Shown: positions 35,201 to 45,398, counted from the stretch's first letter. The stretch is 64,000 nucleotides of DNA from Arthrobotrys musiformis (GCA_036971715.1 JAVHJL010000009.1:248001-312000); one strand, 5' to 3'. Program-made: numbers and translations. The notes: generated by a model from the letters alone, not told the origin.

Positions 35201-36218
35201 TTCGCACAAGGGCCAAATGCGACAGAGGCCCTCGGAAGAGGACCTACGTGGACGACAGAGAGGTCCGCCTCCTAGGATGCCAGGTGTCAATGATATGAGT
35301 GGTGTCATGACGACAGTTACAACGGGAACAGCCCCATTGCCGCTCAATATCGACAAGAAGCCACAGTCAAGCAAAGGAAAGCAGGCTGACCCAGTGCAGC
35401 AAAGGGAACCCCAATCGAGGACTGAGGCCAAGGCGGCTGAATCTGCAGCCCGTGACCGACGTCCAGGAAACTTGGCTATCCCGCCCACCGAGGTTTCGCA
35501 ATCTCGATTTTCCACCGAAGACTCTCCGCAAGGCTCTAGCTTTGTTGGGCGCTTCCGAAGCAACAGCAAATCTCATAAGATCAGCAGTATCGCAATTTTT
35601 GAGCAAGAGAACTCCAGTCAACCAAGTCTTCCATCTCCACCTAAATTGCCCCAGACAACACCGTCCAGCATGTCGAAGCCCCCACTTACGGCTGCATCTG
35701 GGACTGCACAAACACTCGCTGAACTAACAGGGTCCGATGGCGCTAACCCCGCTTTCCAAAAGACTGGGGCTCCAGCGGCCAGTATCAGGGATGGAAAGAG
35801 GCCCAAAATTAGGAAACAAGATATCAGCGAGCCAACCCTCCTTCACACGACGTCCCAGATGCCGGTTTCTAACCTCATCGACGCTGGCAGCAAGGTCTAC
35901 CACAGAGTCTTACCACCAGGCCTAAGCGACTCGCCTCAAGTAAGGCAGCGGTCTGGTTCTGATGAATCAACATCTAGAATTCCTCGTGGGACCACAATGC
36001 CCCTTCAGGGTCAACGCACGAGTGACCCAGATAGTGAAAGGACTCGCACTCTACGCAAAGCGGCTAGTGATGGCAGCGGTCTTCGCGAACGTGCTGCTAG
36101 CAGTGGCAGGCATAGGCCGGCTATGCCCTCTCCGATGCCTTTCTTTGGCACAGATGGTCGCCCCCTCAATGCGGCCCCTCATCCTTTCCCCAACAATGCA
36201 CCGGCTGGGATGATATAG
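32256..36218 (+). CDS. large disordered hypothetical protein, 1320 residues
   Basis: One uninterrupted exon beginning MHRLLTKKHRDDEQPKPQNK. A short N-terminal block (DLTQALPPTDDFRISLMMPN and LEKRFSVLREGEDQEGMG) looks ordered and is the likeliest conserved part. The rest is low complexity: Ser/Thr/Pro-rich to about residue 560, one short charged helix-like stretch near 665-720 (FSLADLKKKEAEENK, TQLEEKKRMLQQRLQEH), a strongly Pro/Gly/Met/His-rich section at about 820-1010, then Ser/Pro-rich to the end. No membrane segment or catalytic motif is visible. Many S/T-P sites suggest kinase control. I do not recognise the family; a polarity, cytoskeletal or signalling scaffold is only a guess. The long leader and 4.8 kb upstream tract suggest complex regulation. 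Confidence 0.8.
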   Translation: MHRLLTKKHRDDEQPKPQNKLRSFKRNKSQPPPTSRPQVDLTQALPPTDDFRISLMMPNLEKRFSVLREGEDQEGMGASGMGSGALASGTLFKDDQGGDFAKPTVAGLTDITEVASIRSGSRAEGSFDLPGRAAQTEDYSGSIMDRPRQGEGNALFGGRQKVFRINTAAAGSDDVEDSPLSPIGRGRIGGRALYTEDLPVQNGFRKGSTVDRESPRSQSPPPSNYNLDRNTQSSTNSGPTSLTRSSTTATSTSSNSRNFTPNTFVNTMVSTSSSKPRRLIYEQALDRDNSEREQNMLETHLENHKLAIMAQKRAGSTSPHPYSEEDERRRAMSPPVRSFARPFSPPRHEDPEPRGRLDASQSNPKPQIPSLRTSESSPALITSKHQANDVPFSFGFDESSNSPRTRAPRLETAVSNHGLPTPRPESDEYHDSQIPIAATGPTPSPSPLAEKYSTGPNISRELDFALDEPQGAQPVSRRSSVSELSQQPQRGQQSTFYEASDSEREINDGASSVYDDDEDPYVPFEQPLVNHIPASSPHKPQKHVIPAFPSEKQMLSPPGTSPTRGSHDLTPLHDSDSPTLPPNAGLSSMIRQHLRSDSGISSIYAPSMHGKISEPYPEPPSLAQTLADWNQDQYHDYDEEAPFQPDAPQVEIHEPKPTFSLADLKKKEAEENKLQVEKPAPALKSIPMERNRSDNTLSTGDDETDEWRTQLEEKKRMLQQRLQEHSGRNSPAPGFADSTEDLPKNSILKPGMLGNMLKGKSSPASTPGKEESKALKMLGISPLLNQSKESFGRREEEEEVGFDRSEDRLRPMHSRPDMHHPQSDARPRGPGPMPGQRPHPPYGQGPPGPGRPYPPHAGPGHHNQPPTNGPRSFLPMAGPSQNGPRKGAGHIPIDAGMPPASNMHREFVEQGRGGQRPGPGMPSHMQHRSPPPSRGYEQMGRPEFRPPHDRQDGRGPPPQQGGRPRTRSNAQPPPNEFMHKSPSHKGQMRQRPSEEDLRGRQRGPPPRMPGVNDMSGVMTTVTTGTAPLPLNIDKKPQSSKGKQADPVQQREPQSRTEAKAAESAARDRRPGNLAIPPTEVSQSRFSTEDSPQGSSFVGRFRSNSKSHKISSIAIFEQENSSQPSLPSPPKLPQTTPSSMSKPPLTAASGTAQTLAELTGSDGANPAFQKTGAPAASIRDGKRPKIRKQDISEPTLLHTTSQMPVSNLIDAGSKVYHRVLPPGLSDSPQVRQRSGSDESTSRIPRGTTMPLQGQRTSDPDSERTRTLRKAASDGSGLRERAASSGRHRPAMPSPMPFFGTDGRPLNAAPHPFPNNAPAGMI

Positions 36219-36880
36219 ACACCCGGGAAATTGTACTTTCATGATGATCAGCATATATATACATGGTGTAGCGCGCTAGCTCTATATTTCCCTCTTTCTT
36301 TTCCTAAAGCCTTATTATATATCCATCTCTTGTATTCGACTCCTTTTCTTTCTTTTTAATTTCCTTTGTTAGCAATTTTTTATGGTTTCAATCGGCGTCC
36401 AGGGGGAGTTAGCTGAACAGCATGAATTGTGGTTTTTCTTTTTTTCTTGTTTCAACGATCCCAAGGATGAAAAGGGCAAATCGGAATGAAAATAAACTTG
36501 GGATCCTTAAAGTGAAGAGAAGCCTTTTTTCTTCTTGTCTCTCTCAAACTATAATGTTTTTCCCGCTTACTTTTAAATATTTCCTTACGAACAAACGGTA
36601 GTTTCTTTGATAATTACCACCGCCATTGCAGTGCATGGCAGTGCACCTTTCTAAATTACTCCTTTTCTTTTCTTTTCTACATTCTTCACGTCGACGTCTA
36701 TTATGTTCCTTTCATGTATATTCATAGCCTGGAGGGCGTGGTGTGTAACCCCTCTTTGTCACTACTAGTACTATCTCTATGATTTTGTTTTATAAATCCA
36801 TCCTAAATAACGAAATCGTAAACGTGAACGCCTTAACCTTTTTATACAATATTAAAGGAAAAAGAAACCTCGTGTAGAGA
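36219..36880. other. convergent 3' region, T-rich
   Basis: Between two converging genes. It is rich in CTTTTC and TTTTC runs, with TATATATATAC near 36254. It is probably the two 3' UTRs; no ORF is seen. Confidence 0.5.
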
Positions 36881-37321
36881 TCAAAGCTTCTGTGGAACCA
36901 TGGCAATAGCAATCACGTATTCTCCATCGTGTGATATCGACACCTGTCCGTCTTCGATCTTTTCCCCGCCCCCGTCTCGGATTGTTAACAAGGGCTCCCC
37001 CCGTGACCCTTTCAGGATTTCAAAATTCTTCCATCCCATCCATTGTTCCTTCGTTGTTGGGATAAGGTTTATTGAAGCTTTATAGGCGGCTTCTTTCGCT
37101 GCCCAGCGTGTGGCTAGAAATCGTGTCGCTGGGTTTGAGAGTAAAGATGTAGATGAAGGGTTTGGAGGGTCTATTGACGATAGTTTTTGAAACTCGGCAA
37201 GCTCGTTTGGGGTTAAGATTCGACGTGTGAATTTTGAGATAGGCCTTCGGGAGAGGAGGGAAAGAAGGCGAGGGAGATGGAGGATATCGACGCCAATGCC
37301 GTGGGCGAAGGCGCCGTTCAT
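36881..37321 (-). CDS. PPT2: holo-[acyl-carrier-protein] synthase, mitochondrial type
   Basis: A 146-residue 4'-phosphopantetheinyl transferase of the AcpS type. It transfers phosphopantetheine from CoA to a serine of the mitochondrial acyl carrier protein, needed for lipoic acid synthesis and complex I. The Mg-binding GIGVDI is at residues 8-13, ATRWAAKEAAYKA follows near 69-82, and VSISHDGEY lies near the end. The size fits yeast Ppt2 and bacterial AcpS, not the large cytosolic Sfp type. No long presequence is seen; the N-terminus is at the ATG at 37321 and an upstream exon cannot be excluded. Confidence 0.9.
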   Translation of the reverse strand: MNGAFAHGIGVDILHLPRLLSLLSRRPISKFTRRILTPNELAEFQKLSSIDPPNPSSTSLLSNPATRFLATRWAAKEAAYKASINLIPTTKEQWMGWKNFEILKGSRGEPLLTIRDGGGEKIEDGQVSISHDGEYVIAIAMVPQKL

Positions 37322-37593
37322 TCCTGATGTGCTGTTGGTGTTGTATTTTGGAGACCCGAGGAGAATTTTGGGTTGGATTTGAGGTTAAAGATGGGATGAA
37401 ACTCTATGTTAGCGTTTGTGGAACAATGGCAGGTCGCCTGCCAGTTTGAGTTTCTACGGCGTTTGAGGCGGGTTCCAAAAGGGTACTTTGATATCTTGAT
37501 ACTCTTCTACACTATCGTACAGGTCCCATCACTTAGGCATACATTTACACAATCATAAAATACATTGGATTAGATAGCGAGGGAGAGACGGGT

Positions 37594-40188
37594 TTAAGCA
37601 GATATTCCAGCCCAGCCCCGCTTTGCCTTCTCCTTCTTTCTTTTCGCCTTTGCGACCTCTCGCTTCTTCCTCTTCCATTGTCGATTCCACTCTCCTCTAT
37701 TTTCGTAGAAAACTTTCTCCCAGACTTTAGATATGGGCAACCGCGCTTGCTCGCTGCCGGTATCCTTTTCTTGAGAACGTGTTTTTGATTTCTGGGTTGA
37801 TGCCTTAGGCGCGGCCGGTTTATCCGTCTCCTCGATTTCTTGATCATCTTGGTCCTCGTCATCAAATGTTTTCTTCTTCCCGGCCCATGCGGTAACTCCG
37901 CTGCCGGCTCCAGTTTTCGCCTTAGCCGATGCTTCTACCGGGGCTGCGAAGCCGAGGTCCTCGTCATCTTCATCATCAAATGTCTTCTTCCCAGCCCATC
38001 CAGTGACACCACTTCCAGCGCCAGTCTTGGTTTTGGCCTGATTCTCGACAACCGGAGCAGGGGCACTAAAATCGTCATCGTCATCGTCAAATGTCTTTTT
38101 CTTGCCGGCCCAACCAACAACGCCGCTTCCAGCTCCCGTCTTGGCTTTTGGTGCGCCAGCAACAGGAGCATCAACCATATCGAAATCATCGGCATCGCCG
38201 AAAGTTTTCTTTTTGCCGGCCCAACCGATGATTTTGCTCCCAGAACCGGTCTTCGGCTGCTCGACCTCCTTCGGCGCAAAGCTGTCCTTCCGTTTTGCGG
38301 CGGCTACTGGTTGTCGAGTGACTGGCGGTTGTTCTGATCGCTCTTCGGGCACTGCCATTTCGATATCGCCTGCATTTTTAGGTTCTTTTGTCTCCTGTCC
38401 AGAACTTGCTTGTTTCTCGGGTAGCTCCCCAGTCGTCAAAACTTTTGGCAAATCAACGGAACCCCAGATAGATAGTCCAAATAAGGTATTATCATGTGTG
38501 TGCGGAAACATCAGTCGGGCACCTGTCGAGGGCTTCCGCGCAGGAGGTTTCTCTTCGGCCGCAAGTGTTGGAAAGTAGTCCCGCTCAACAGAAATCTCGA
38601 AGTCCTTTGGGAATGGTAAGAAATCTTTGAAACGGGGGGCAACAGCCGTATCTGGCGTTGGTGCCCCGGATCGGTATCGCTCTCCTTGGGGAGTAATTGG
38701 GGTATATAGAATGCTATCGTTAAAGCGACCGAACGAAGGTTGGTCATCTTCTGCCTCGCTACCACCCTCATCTTCTTGCTCATCACTCTCATCTAAGTCC
38801 GCCCCAAAGAATTTAAACTGGCTAGTCGCTTCTGTATCCAAGGATAATTTGGGCTTGAAAATGTTTGTAAGATTTGCGAAGTTCGAGGATGGTTGTTTGA
38901 CTGTTGGTTCGGACGCTGGTGCGGGCTTCGTCTTCTGCGCCTTTTCCAGTGCTACTTCGGGTTCAGATTCAGACCCCGAGCTTGAGTCTTGATTCGAGGT
39001 AGATTCAGACGGGCTTGGCTCTGAAGCTTCTACCGGAGTTTCATCTACACTTGTGGAGCTTGGACTGGCTTTTTCCGACGACACTTCTGCAGAGTCGCTC
39101 GCACTTTCGCTCTCATTCCCACTCTCTGAATCGTCCTCGCTATCGCTACTGTTAGAAGCGGAACTCGAGGTGGCCAGGGATTTAGACTTTGTCAATGGAG
39201 CTTCAGCTTCATCCGCCGAGCTATCAGATTCATCTTCGCTGTCTTCGTCCTCACTCGATGATGATGAATCACTCTCCTTCTCTACTTCCTTTGGAGGCTC
39301 CTCTTGCACACTCAACTTCCTCCGCTTTGCAGGTGCCCCCTCGATAACCTCGCCAGAGTCATTAACCCATCCAACGCCTTCTACGAACTCTGCGCTTCTC
39401 TCCGTAGAATCCGTCGGCAGGCTGCTCATCTTGAGGAAAGACGGGAACTTCGTAGAATTTTTGAATTCCTTCACGATCACCTGATTTTTGACCACCCGAC
39501 CCTTAGCCTTTTTCTTGCTCGATTTATCCTCCGCAAGATCTGATTTCTTCATCTCAGCGGCTATAGCTGGGGGCAGCACCGTCTTGAAAAGGCACTCAGA
39601 GGTCCCCACTGATGGTTTACCCTTGCTCTTTCCAGCTTTCAAAGTGGCATCTTTCGTCCACCCCCGCTTAACCTGCCTCCCTTCCGGTATCTCGAACCCA
39701 GGGAGCACTCCGTCCTCTTTTTTGGTTTTCTTCGGTGGGCTGGTTGCCTTAGCTTTCCCAGCCCCGTCCCCGTTCGGACTCAAGGCAGCCTCCCTGGCCG
39801 GCCTAGCCTCCTCAACACTCATCTTTACCCCTCGAAATACAGTCCCATTGTACTTCTTCCTCAGCGCTTCTGCTTCTCCTCGTGGGAGTGTGACGAACCC
39901 GTAGCTCTTCTCCGGGAATGTATCGATCGCATGGAATGAAGCGGTAGATAAATGTTTCGCCGCTACAATTGCCTTCGCCGATTCCGCCGTCAAAGGTGTT
40001 ATATGTAACCGTACAGGGTCCGATGCAGATTTTTTGGTATCCGATGCTGCTGCTGCATCTTTCTTCGATTTCTTAGATTTTGAAGGCGGATTGTCTACCG
40101 ACTTTCCTGGTGGTGAATTTGAAGGTTGTGAGCGTTTTAGAGTCGGTTTGGAGCTTTCGCGGCGCCTCTTCGACGAGGACTTCTCCAT
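37594..40188 (-). CDS. NOL8-like nucleolar RRM protein with inserted repeat array
   Basis: A single-exon gene of 864 residues. Features match NOL8/Nop8-type nucleolar proteins of 60S assembly: an N-terminal RRM-like fold at about residues 58-110 (VRLHITPLTAESAKAIV ... YGFVTLPRGEAEAL ... YNGTVFRGVKMSVEEARP), then GFEIPEGRQVKRGWTKDAT, an SECLFKTVLP motif near 200, and a long Ser/Glu/Asp tract at about 300-420 like SRP40/Nopp140. Near the C-terminus come FKFFGADL, ARLMFPHTHDNTLFGLSIW and the final FYENRGEWNRQWKRKKREVA with a Lys/Arg-rich end. Four copies of a T(G)-SG-GWAGKKKTFDD unit sit between the last two. NOL8 assignment is inference from architecture; a weak alternative is another nucleolar RRM family. 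Confidence 0.75.
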   Translation of the reverse strand: MEKSSSKRRRESSKPTLKRSQPSNSPPGKSVDNPPSKSKKSKKDAAAASDTKKSASDPVRLHITPLTAESAKAIVAAKHLSTASFHAIDTFPEKSYGFVTLPRGEAEALRKKYNGTVFRGVKMSVEEARPAREAALSPNGDGAGKAKATSPPKKTKKEDGVLPGFEIPEGRQVKRGWTKDATLKAGKSKGKPSVGTSECLFKTVLPPAIAAEMKKSDLAEDKSSKKKAKGRVVKNQVIVKEFKNSTKFPSFLKMSSLPTDSTERSAEFVEGVGWVNDSGEVIEGAPAKRRKLSVQEEPPKEVEKESDSSSSSEDEDSEDESDSSADEAEAPLTKSKSLATSSSASNSSDSEDDSESGNESESASDSAEVSSEKASPSSTSVDETPVEASEPSPSESTSNQDSSSGSESEPEVALEKAQKTKPAPASEPTVKQPSSNFANLTNIFKPKLSLDTEATSQFKFFGADLDESDEQEDEGGSEAEDDQPSFGRFNDSILYTPITPQGERYRSGAPTPDTAVAPRFKDFLPFPKDFEISVERDYFPTLAAEEKPPARKPSTGARLMFPHTHDNTLFGLSIWGSVDLPKVLTTGELPEKQASSGQETKEPKNAGDIEMAVPEERSEQPPVTRQPVAAAKRKDSFAPKEVEQPKTGSGSKIIGWAGKKKTFGDADDFDMVDAPVAGAPKAKTGAGSGVVGWAGKKKTFDDDDDDFSAPAPVVENQAKTKTGAGSGVTGWAGKKTFDDEDDEDLGFAAPVEASAKAKTGAGSGVTAWAGKKKTFDDEDQDDQEIEETDKPAAPKASTQKSKTRSQEKDTGSEQARLPISKVWEKVFYENRGEWNRQWKRKKREVAKAKRKKEKAKRGWAGISA
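37860..38258 (-). repeat. four in-gene tandem repeats, about 112 bp each
   Basis: Units near 38258-38200, 38145-38087, 38035-37976 and 37920-37862 encode KTG(S/A)GS-(K/G)(I/V)(I/V/T)(G/A)WAGKK(K)TF followed by a variable acidic spacer. The core is conserved and the spacers differ, suggesting selection on the core, not a recent duplication. Confidence 0.85.
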
Positions 40189-40649
40189 CTCGTGGGATGG
40201 TGGATGTCGGAGAAGTTACAGGCTAGAGTTTAGAATCGCGAAGTTTTTCCTGCAGAAAATTTGGGTTTCAAGAAAGCATTTGGTCGGCTGGGATCCCGAA
40301 AGTGGACTAGTGGAAGCGGTATCTAATTCCAACATCCTCTCAACACAAAAATAGAACTTCAAAATCTCTTTGCGAGAATATAGTATGGAATTCGTCCGTC
40401 TTCAATGAACAGACGATGCATTAGGTATCTAGGAACAAGCCTATTTAAGGTATACGCGCTAAAAGTCCGAGGACAGTCATTCTTGCCCTGTATCCCATTT
40501 ATGCAAAATGAACAAGCAGTTATGGTCTTCAGAGGCGATTCCTCTAAAAGTAGTAATGCTTAAGACAAACGACTTCCCCTGGCAAGCGATATGGAATAAA
40601 AGCTAGGAAGCCTTGGTATAATAACCCATGATAAAAGCCCAACTGGTTC
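40189..40649. other. intergenic, no gene seen
   Basis: Probable promoter of the NOL8-like gene and 3' region of the next minus-strand gene. Nothing recognised. Confidence 0.5.
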
Positions 40650-42594
40650 TCAAAAAGAAGAAAAGGAGACATCTGCCATTGAATCTTCAGCACCGTCTAA
40701 AGCGGTTCTGAAACTCGCCACACTATCCATAGTCGACCGCCGTTGCACGTGCCCAGATCGACTATCCGATGTCAAACTACTCAAACTTTGGTGCCGTTCG
40801 TTGGGTGCAACCTCGAAGTAAGGGTGGCTATATATTTCCAAGTGGTCCTTCCTAACAACGGAAGGCTTTCTTCCACCAAAAGTAGCTCTGCGGGTTAGAG
40901 GTTCTTGCTGCTCTAGTTCTGCCTCTGGTGCTGGTTTAGTCCCTAGTGCGGGGTTAATCTCTAGTGCTGGGTGGGTCTCTGGTGCCGGGTTGGTCTCTAG
41001 TGGTCCAGTCTTCGGTGTTGGTTCAGCCTCTGGTTTCGGTACGTCTGATGTTGTAGGATCCACGTGGAAGGGAGCGAGATGGCCACTCGGACAAAACATG
41101 CTGTGCACATGGGTATGGGTCGGCGTATCGCTAACCCGTTTGCGGAGCGCCCCTTCACGTCCTCGAGAGTCATACGTAAGGTTGCCAGTCAAATTCGCCC
41201 GCAGAGTTCGTTTTGCATCGCCCATTGATACGATAGAGCCTCGAGGGATAGAGACTATGGAACCACGATAATCCCAGATGGAGGATTGTCGTGAGCCACC
41301 ACTAGGAATTGACAAGGAGGTATAAGAACTAGAGATGCTAGGCGAGCTCACGCTTCGTCTCCACAGAGTCTCGTGAGATTTAACCGAGTCTGCGACGCTC
41401 ATTCGCGGCTCCAGTAGATTATTCACAGCTCCTTGTTCAAATTCACTAGTGTTTGCTGTGATGCTATGATGGCGTAGTAGTGGAGCCATAGGGGGAGCTA
41501 ATTCTCCTGGAGGGATTGCCCCGCCCGAAACAAGTTGCACAGAGGGTTGCAGAGACGCCGGTGGTGCTGGCAAACCGCTTACTGGGCTGGAAGATTGACC
41601 AGGAGGTGCGAGGAAGGTCCAACCAGAGACAGGTTGCGCAACAGACACCGTGCTAACACTCGCACTAGACACTGGAGAAATCGGGTCGGGGCGGAGGCTA
41701 GGTCTCTTGACTGTTATTTTTGTAGGCGCATCTTCTCTTGCAAGCAAGCGACGGCTAGGACTGGGTGAAGCGGAGCCAGACGACGAGGAACGATAACCCT
41801 GACCTCTTGCTGGGGAAGATGACATCACAGTGCCCTTTCCCTTCTTCAGAAAAGGTTTTTTCAGATGCAACAGTTTTTTCGCTCGTGAGGCCCAGTCACC
41901 AAAGGCTTTTGGCTGGATGCTGAGTCCTAAGATACACAGACATGAATTTTCATTTTGGAGTTCCCAGAGGAGAAATAATATTGGCTCACTTACGCTTTTT
42001 AGAGCTCTCGCTAACATTAGGTCCTTGGACTGGACTAAACGTAGAAGCCTTTCCAAGTGACACTAGCCAGAGCTTCTTAGCACTTTTAGGCGGAGAGGGG
42101 GGTTGTCCGCTCTGACTGTTTTCTTCACGCCTTCTTGGAGAACCTTTGCTTTTATTTGGACTAAGAGAGGAAATGCCCTTCATGAGCTTTTGCCGAGTAT
42201 TCTTCTTCTTTTTAGCGACGAGAGCGTCTCGGACTTCGGGTGGAGTGCTGGGACCGTCGGCACCTTGGGGTGGAGGGGAATAGCAGAGCATGTCCTGCCA
42301 GCTGACGAGTGAAGCCAAAGACATCGTTGGCCCAAAGCCATCCATAACGAACTCCTGCCATGTTAAAAGGTTATTTCGGCTCCTCTTTTTCTTAGAGGGG
42401 TTGTCGGGTGGTGCAGATTTCCCGGGTAGGTAGAACCTCTGTCCTTCCAGAGAGGATAAAGATGACTTTTTCTTCTTCTTTTGTTTGATGGGGCTTGGAC
42501 CGCCATGGCTAACGGGCGATCGAGGAGTCAACACCGTCGTTTTCGCTAGCACTGGTGAAGGGTTTGGCGATATATCCATTGTGGTCTCGAGCAA
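40650..42594 (-). CDS. hypothetical Ser/Pro-rich protein, two exons
   Basis: Exons 42594-41994 and 41926-40650 (donor GTAAGT at 41993, acceptor CTTAG) give 625 residues from MLETTMDISPNPSP; an in-frame Met at 42579 is an alternative start. Most of it is disordered with many basic clusters (KQKKKKKSS, SKKKRSRN, AKKKKNTRQK). A possible ordered piece holds two similar W-Q motifs, LLTWQEFVMD and LVSWQDMLCY, at about residues 75-110. A second, basic one follows the intron: FGDWASRAKKLLHLKKPFLK. Near residues 500-530 is a degenerate Pro/Ala repeat (ETNPAPETHPALEINPAL). I do not recognise the family. No enzyme motif, signal peptide or membrane span. Confidence 0.75.
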
Positions 42595-43291
42595 TGGCCA
42601 GCCAGCGATGCAGCCGAGTGCATACGAAGTGGATGGGTGGGATACTTTGCAAGTGCTTATATAAAGCGAGTGGAAGGTGAGGCGATGAGAAATTGGATAT
42701 CGCTCTGTGGCTTAATGCAAGTATAATATCGGCACAGTGGGTACGGAGTGCTGGAGTGGAATATTGGGAATATTGGGATTATAGGCCGCCCATCCCAACG
42801 GCATCCGACCCACGCCTCCATGCCCGAAGCTTGGACCCAGGACGAAAGAGGAAATTTGATACACCTTCTACCCGGATGTCGAAGCAAATGCTTAAATACA
42901 TCTAGATATCTCCAGTTGATCCAACCGTCGGGCACTTTGGGATACATGTATACGTATGCTGCCCGCGGTATATCCATATGTTGACAAGTCCAATCTAATG
43001 GCTCTGGCGCCGCTGAATTGAAAAACCCTTTGATACAAATAGGTCACAAAGTGCAACATGCTATGCAATGCCATGATGTACTCCATATACATGTAAAATC
43101 CAACAAGTAGTGTATACTATCCAGCCTGGTACTCTCGAACTCCCACGGTTGAAACTATTTTGCCTCAGCTTGTTTTGCACGACAGAAATCATGTGTGCTC
43201 ATAGCGTCTAAAATCCCCTAGACTCCGTATACTAATCTATCAAGACTACAGTGGCCACTTACTTAGGGTGCTATAGAAATTAACTGACTAA
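42595..43291. other. divergent intergenic region
   Basis: Between the minus-strand Ser/Pro-rich gene and the plus-strand kinase-like gene. A TATA-like TATATAAAG on the minus strand side lies near 42658-42664. No further gene seen. Confidence 0.45.
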
Positions 43292-45009
43292 ATGGTCGAG
43301 CTTCGAAAGCGAAAGATTTCGAGGACCGAAAACGACTTCGATTCCGACGAAAGTGAAATCCATGACAAGCGCCCACGATGGCAAGAGCCCGATATCCTCG
43401 TACAAAGCCCAGGGGCCAATCGAGGACTTAGAGCGGATATTGAACATCGCCAGAAGAAAGATTACTGGGAGTATTCTGGCGACCCCCCCAGCGATAGATG
43501 GTTCGACGACCAGAACAATTTTCGCGTTCCCTCGAGCCGAAAGTTTTGTATCGCTGAGGCCGAACAAAAAGAACGTAGGAGGGCGTCACGTATCGACTTT
43601 GCTTCAAGAAACACGGAGTACATCCTACGGCTGTGTGAAAAGTTGCGGGGAGGATACTATCGATGTGCCGTCGACGAGAATGAAACCTTCGCTGTTGGAT
43701 CTCGGAACTATATCGTCCCCCTCCTTTTCGATGATGGTACAAAATGGCTACTAAAGACTGGACAGCCAAGCCGTGCATGGGACCGGTAAGGTCGTCTTTT
43801 TCCTAGCTGCAGATCAGAAGAATATACCAGGCTGATACTAATAACCTTCCGGTCACACTGCAGACGATATTATACGTCGCCAAAATTCATGATCAGAGAA
43901 ATAGCTACCGTTTTATGGGTCTATGAAAATACAGGTGTCCCCGTCCCTCGAATCCGGCTTTGTCATACCCGGACCTCAAGGGAGAATAAATTTGGCCAGC
44001 CTTGGTATGTAATGAACAAGGTGGAAGGAAGGACGGTCACCAGGCAAATCCACCAGAAGAGGGACTGGTTTGGGCAGAAAATGCTGGTTGACCCTCTATT
44101 GGCTCGCTTCAATCTGGATTTCTTGAGACACCCTCTTGGTTACGGCACTTTCAAGCTAAAAGATAAAGCGAGTTTCTTCCACGGTCCGGATCATTTACCC
44201 TTACAGATGGTCGTATTAGAGTCGTCAGCAACCAGAAAGCCTCGGAGTCTGACATATCGTCTCCTGTATAAGATAGTCGGCTGCAAATATCTTCTAACAA
44301 AGAACTACAACCCTTTGGATTTCTCTGATAACGAATTAAGGCTTCACATGGAAGTTTTAGATTTCATCGAACAGGCGATTCCGAAAATTGTTGATTCTAG
44401 GTTCGATCAAGAGCCTACCCACTACTTGTTCCACAGGGATCTCACGGTGAGGGAAAGCGTGCACCCTACTTGATTTTGTCGATAAAGCTACAAAACGCTG
44501 ACAATAGGATTGCCCCATAGGAAGACAATGTGATTTGTGACGACGATTCCTATATCACGGGAATAATCGACTGGGAGATTGCTACAACGGGGCTACTACA
44601 GGAGGTTATCACCCAACCGGGTGCAATGGAGAATCAACTTTTGAATGTGGTCCCAGGTTTGTTTGAGGGCTCTGGCTGGGATCAGGAGATAGTTGCAGAT
44701 GCATGGAAGGAATACAACGAGGCGAATCAAACCATAAGAGATTCCTGCAGTCTCGCAGTTGATCGACTAGACGATAGTGTTCTGGGAGACAAGAAAATCC
44801 CATGGACGGCGGGGTACAAATACATTACAGGGTTATACCAACTCGCACACCAAATTAGGATGCTTCATTTCTTCTCCCAAGACTACAATACATTACTCAA
44901 GGAGGAAGCGCCCGTCCGCATGTTCGTGCTTTCGGAAATGGATAAAATGGTAAGGCGAGCTGTAGAATTGGTTGAAAAAGATGGGGTGTTAACGCGGACG
45001 GGGCCGTAG
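43292..45009 (+). CDS. APH-type phosphotransferase family protein, three exons
   Basis: A protein-kinase-like fold of the aminoglycoside/choline phosphotransferase (APH) superfamily, greatly expanded in filamentous fungi, with mostly unknown substrates. Exons 43292-43785, 43864-44446 and 44521-45009 give 521 residues. A charged N-terminal extension of about 60 residues (KRKISRTENDFDSDESEI) precedes the lobe with YIVPLLFDDGTKWLLKTG, then GVPVPRIRLC and PWYVMNKVEGRTV. The catalytic loop HRDLTEDNVI has Asp357 and Asn362, and the metal-binding IIDWE has Asp376, so the active-site residues are intact. The second intron falls inside the catalytic loop, between Thr359 and Glu360. Antibiotic resistance should not be inferred. 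Confidence 0.85.
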
Positions 45010-45398
45010 TTTATCATAACTTGGGATTGCGAGTGCTGCTTAGTAGGTGGGTGTATTATCTAGTTGAAGTGCACGGAGTAGAAATTTCGAAATATATTCA
45101 AGATTGACCGACGTCGTACGGTCGTATACGGTAGGCAAATGAATAGGTTAAAAACGGATATTAACACCGGTTTCCCAGCATCATCAGGTCATTGGGCTAT
45201 CTGTGGTCATTTCATAAAATGAAAACTAGAAATCAATAGAACTAAGTCATTCCTGAATCTTGAATATGGTCATGAATTGTTTAAGAAAGATATAGCAAAT
45301 AAGCAGCACTAATATAATACCGTATTCCCCTCCCTGAACCCCAAACCGAGAAAAACAGCGTTTTAGGGCCGTATAAAAAACGGGTTAGGTTCCCTATT
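45010..45398. other. convergent 3' region
   Basis: AT-rich tail-to-tail spacer between the APH-like gene and the coiled-coil gene. Nothing recognised. Confidence 0.5.

Noticed and set aside
43292..45009. Reading the APH-fold gene as an antibiotic-resistance gene
   Set aside because: Fungal APH-fold families are large and mostly unrelated to aminoglycoside modification; nothing in sequence shows that substrate.
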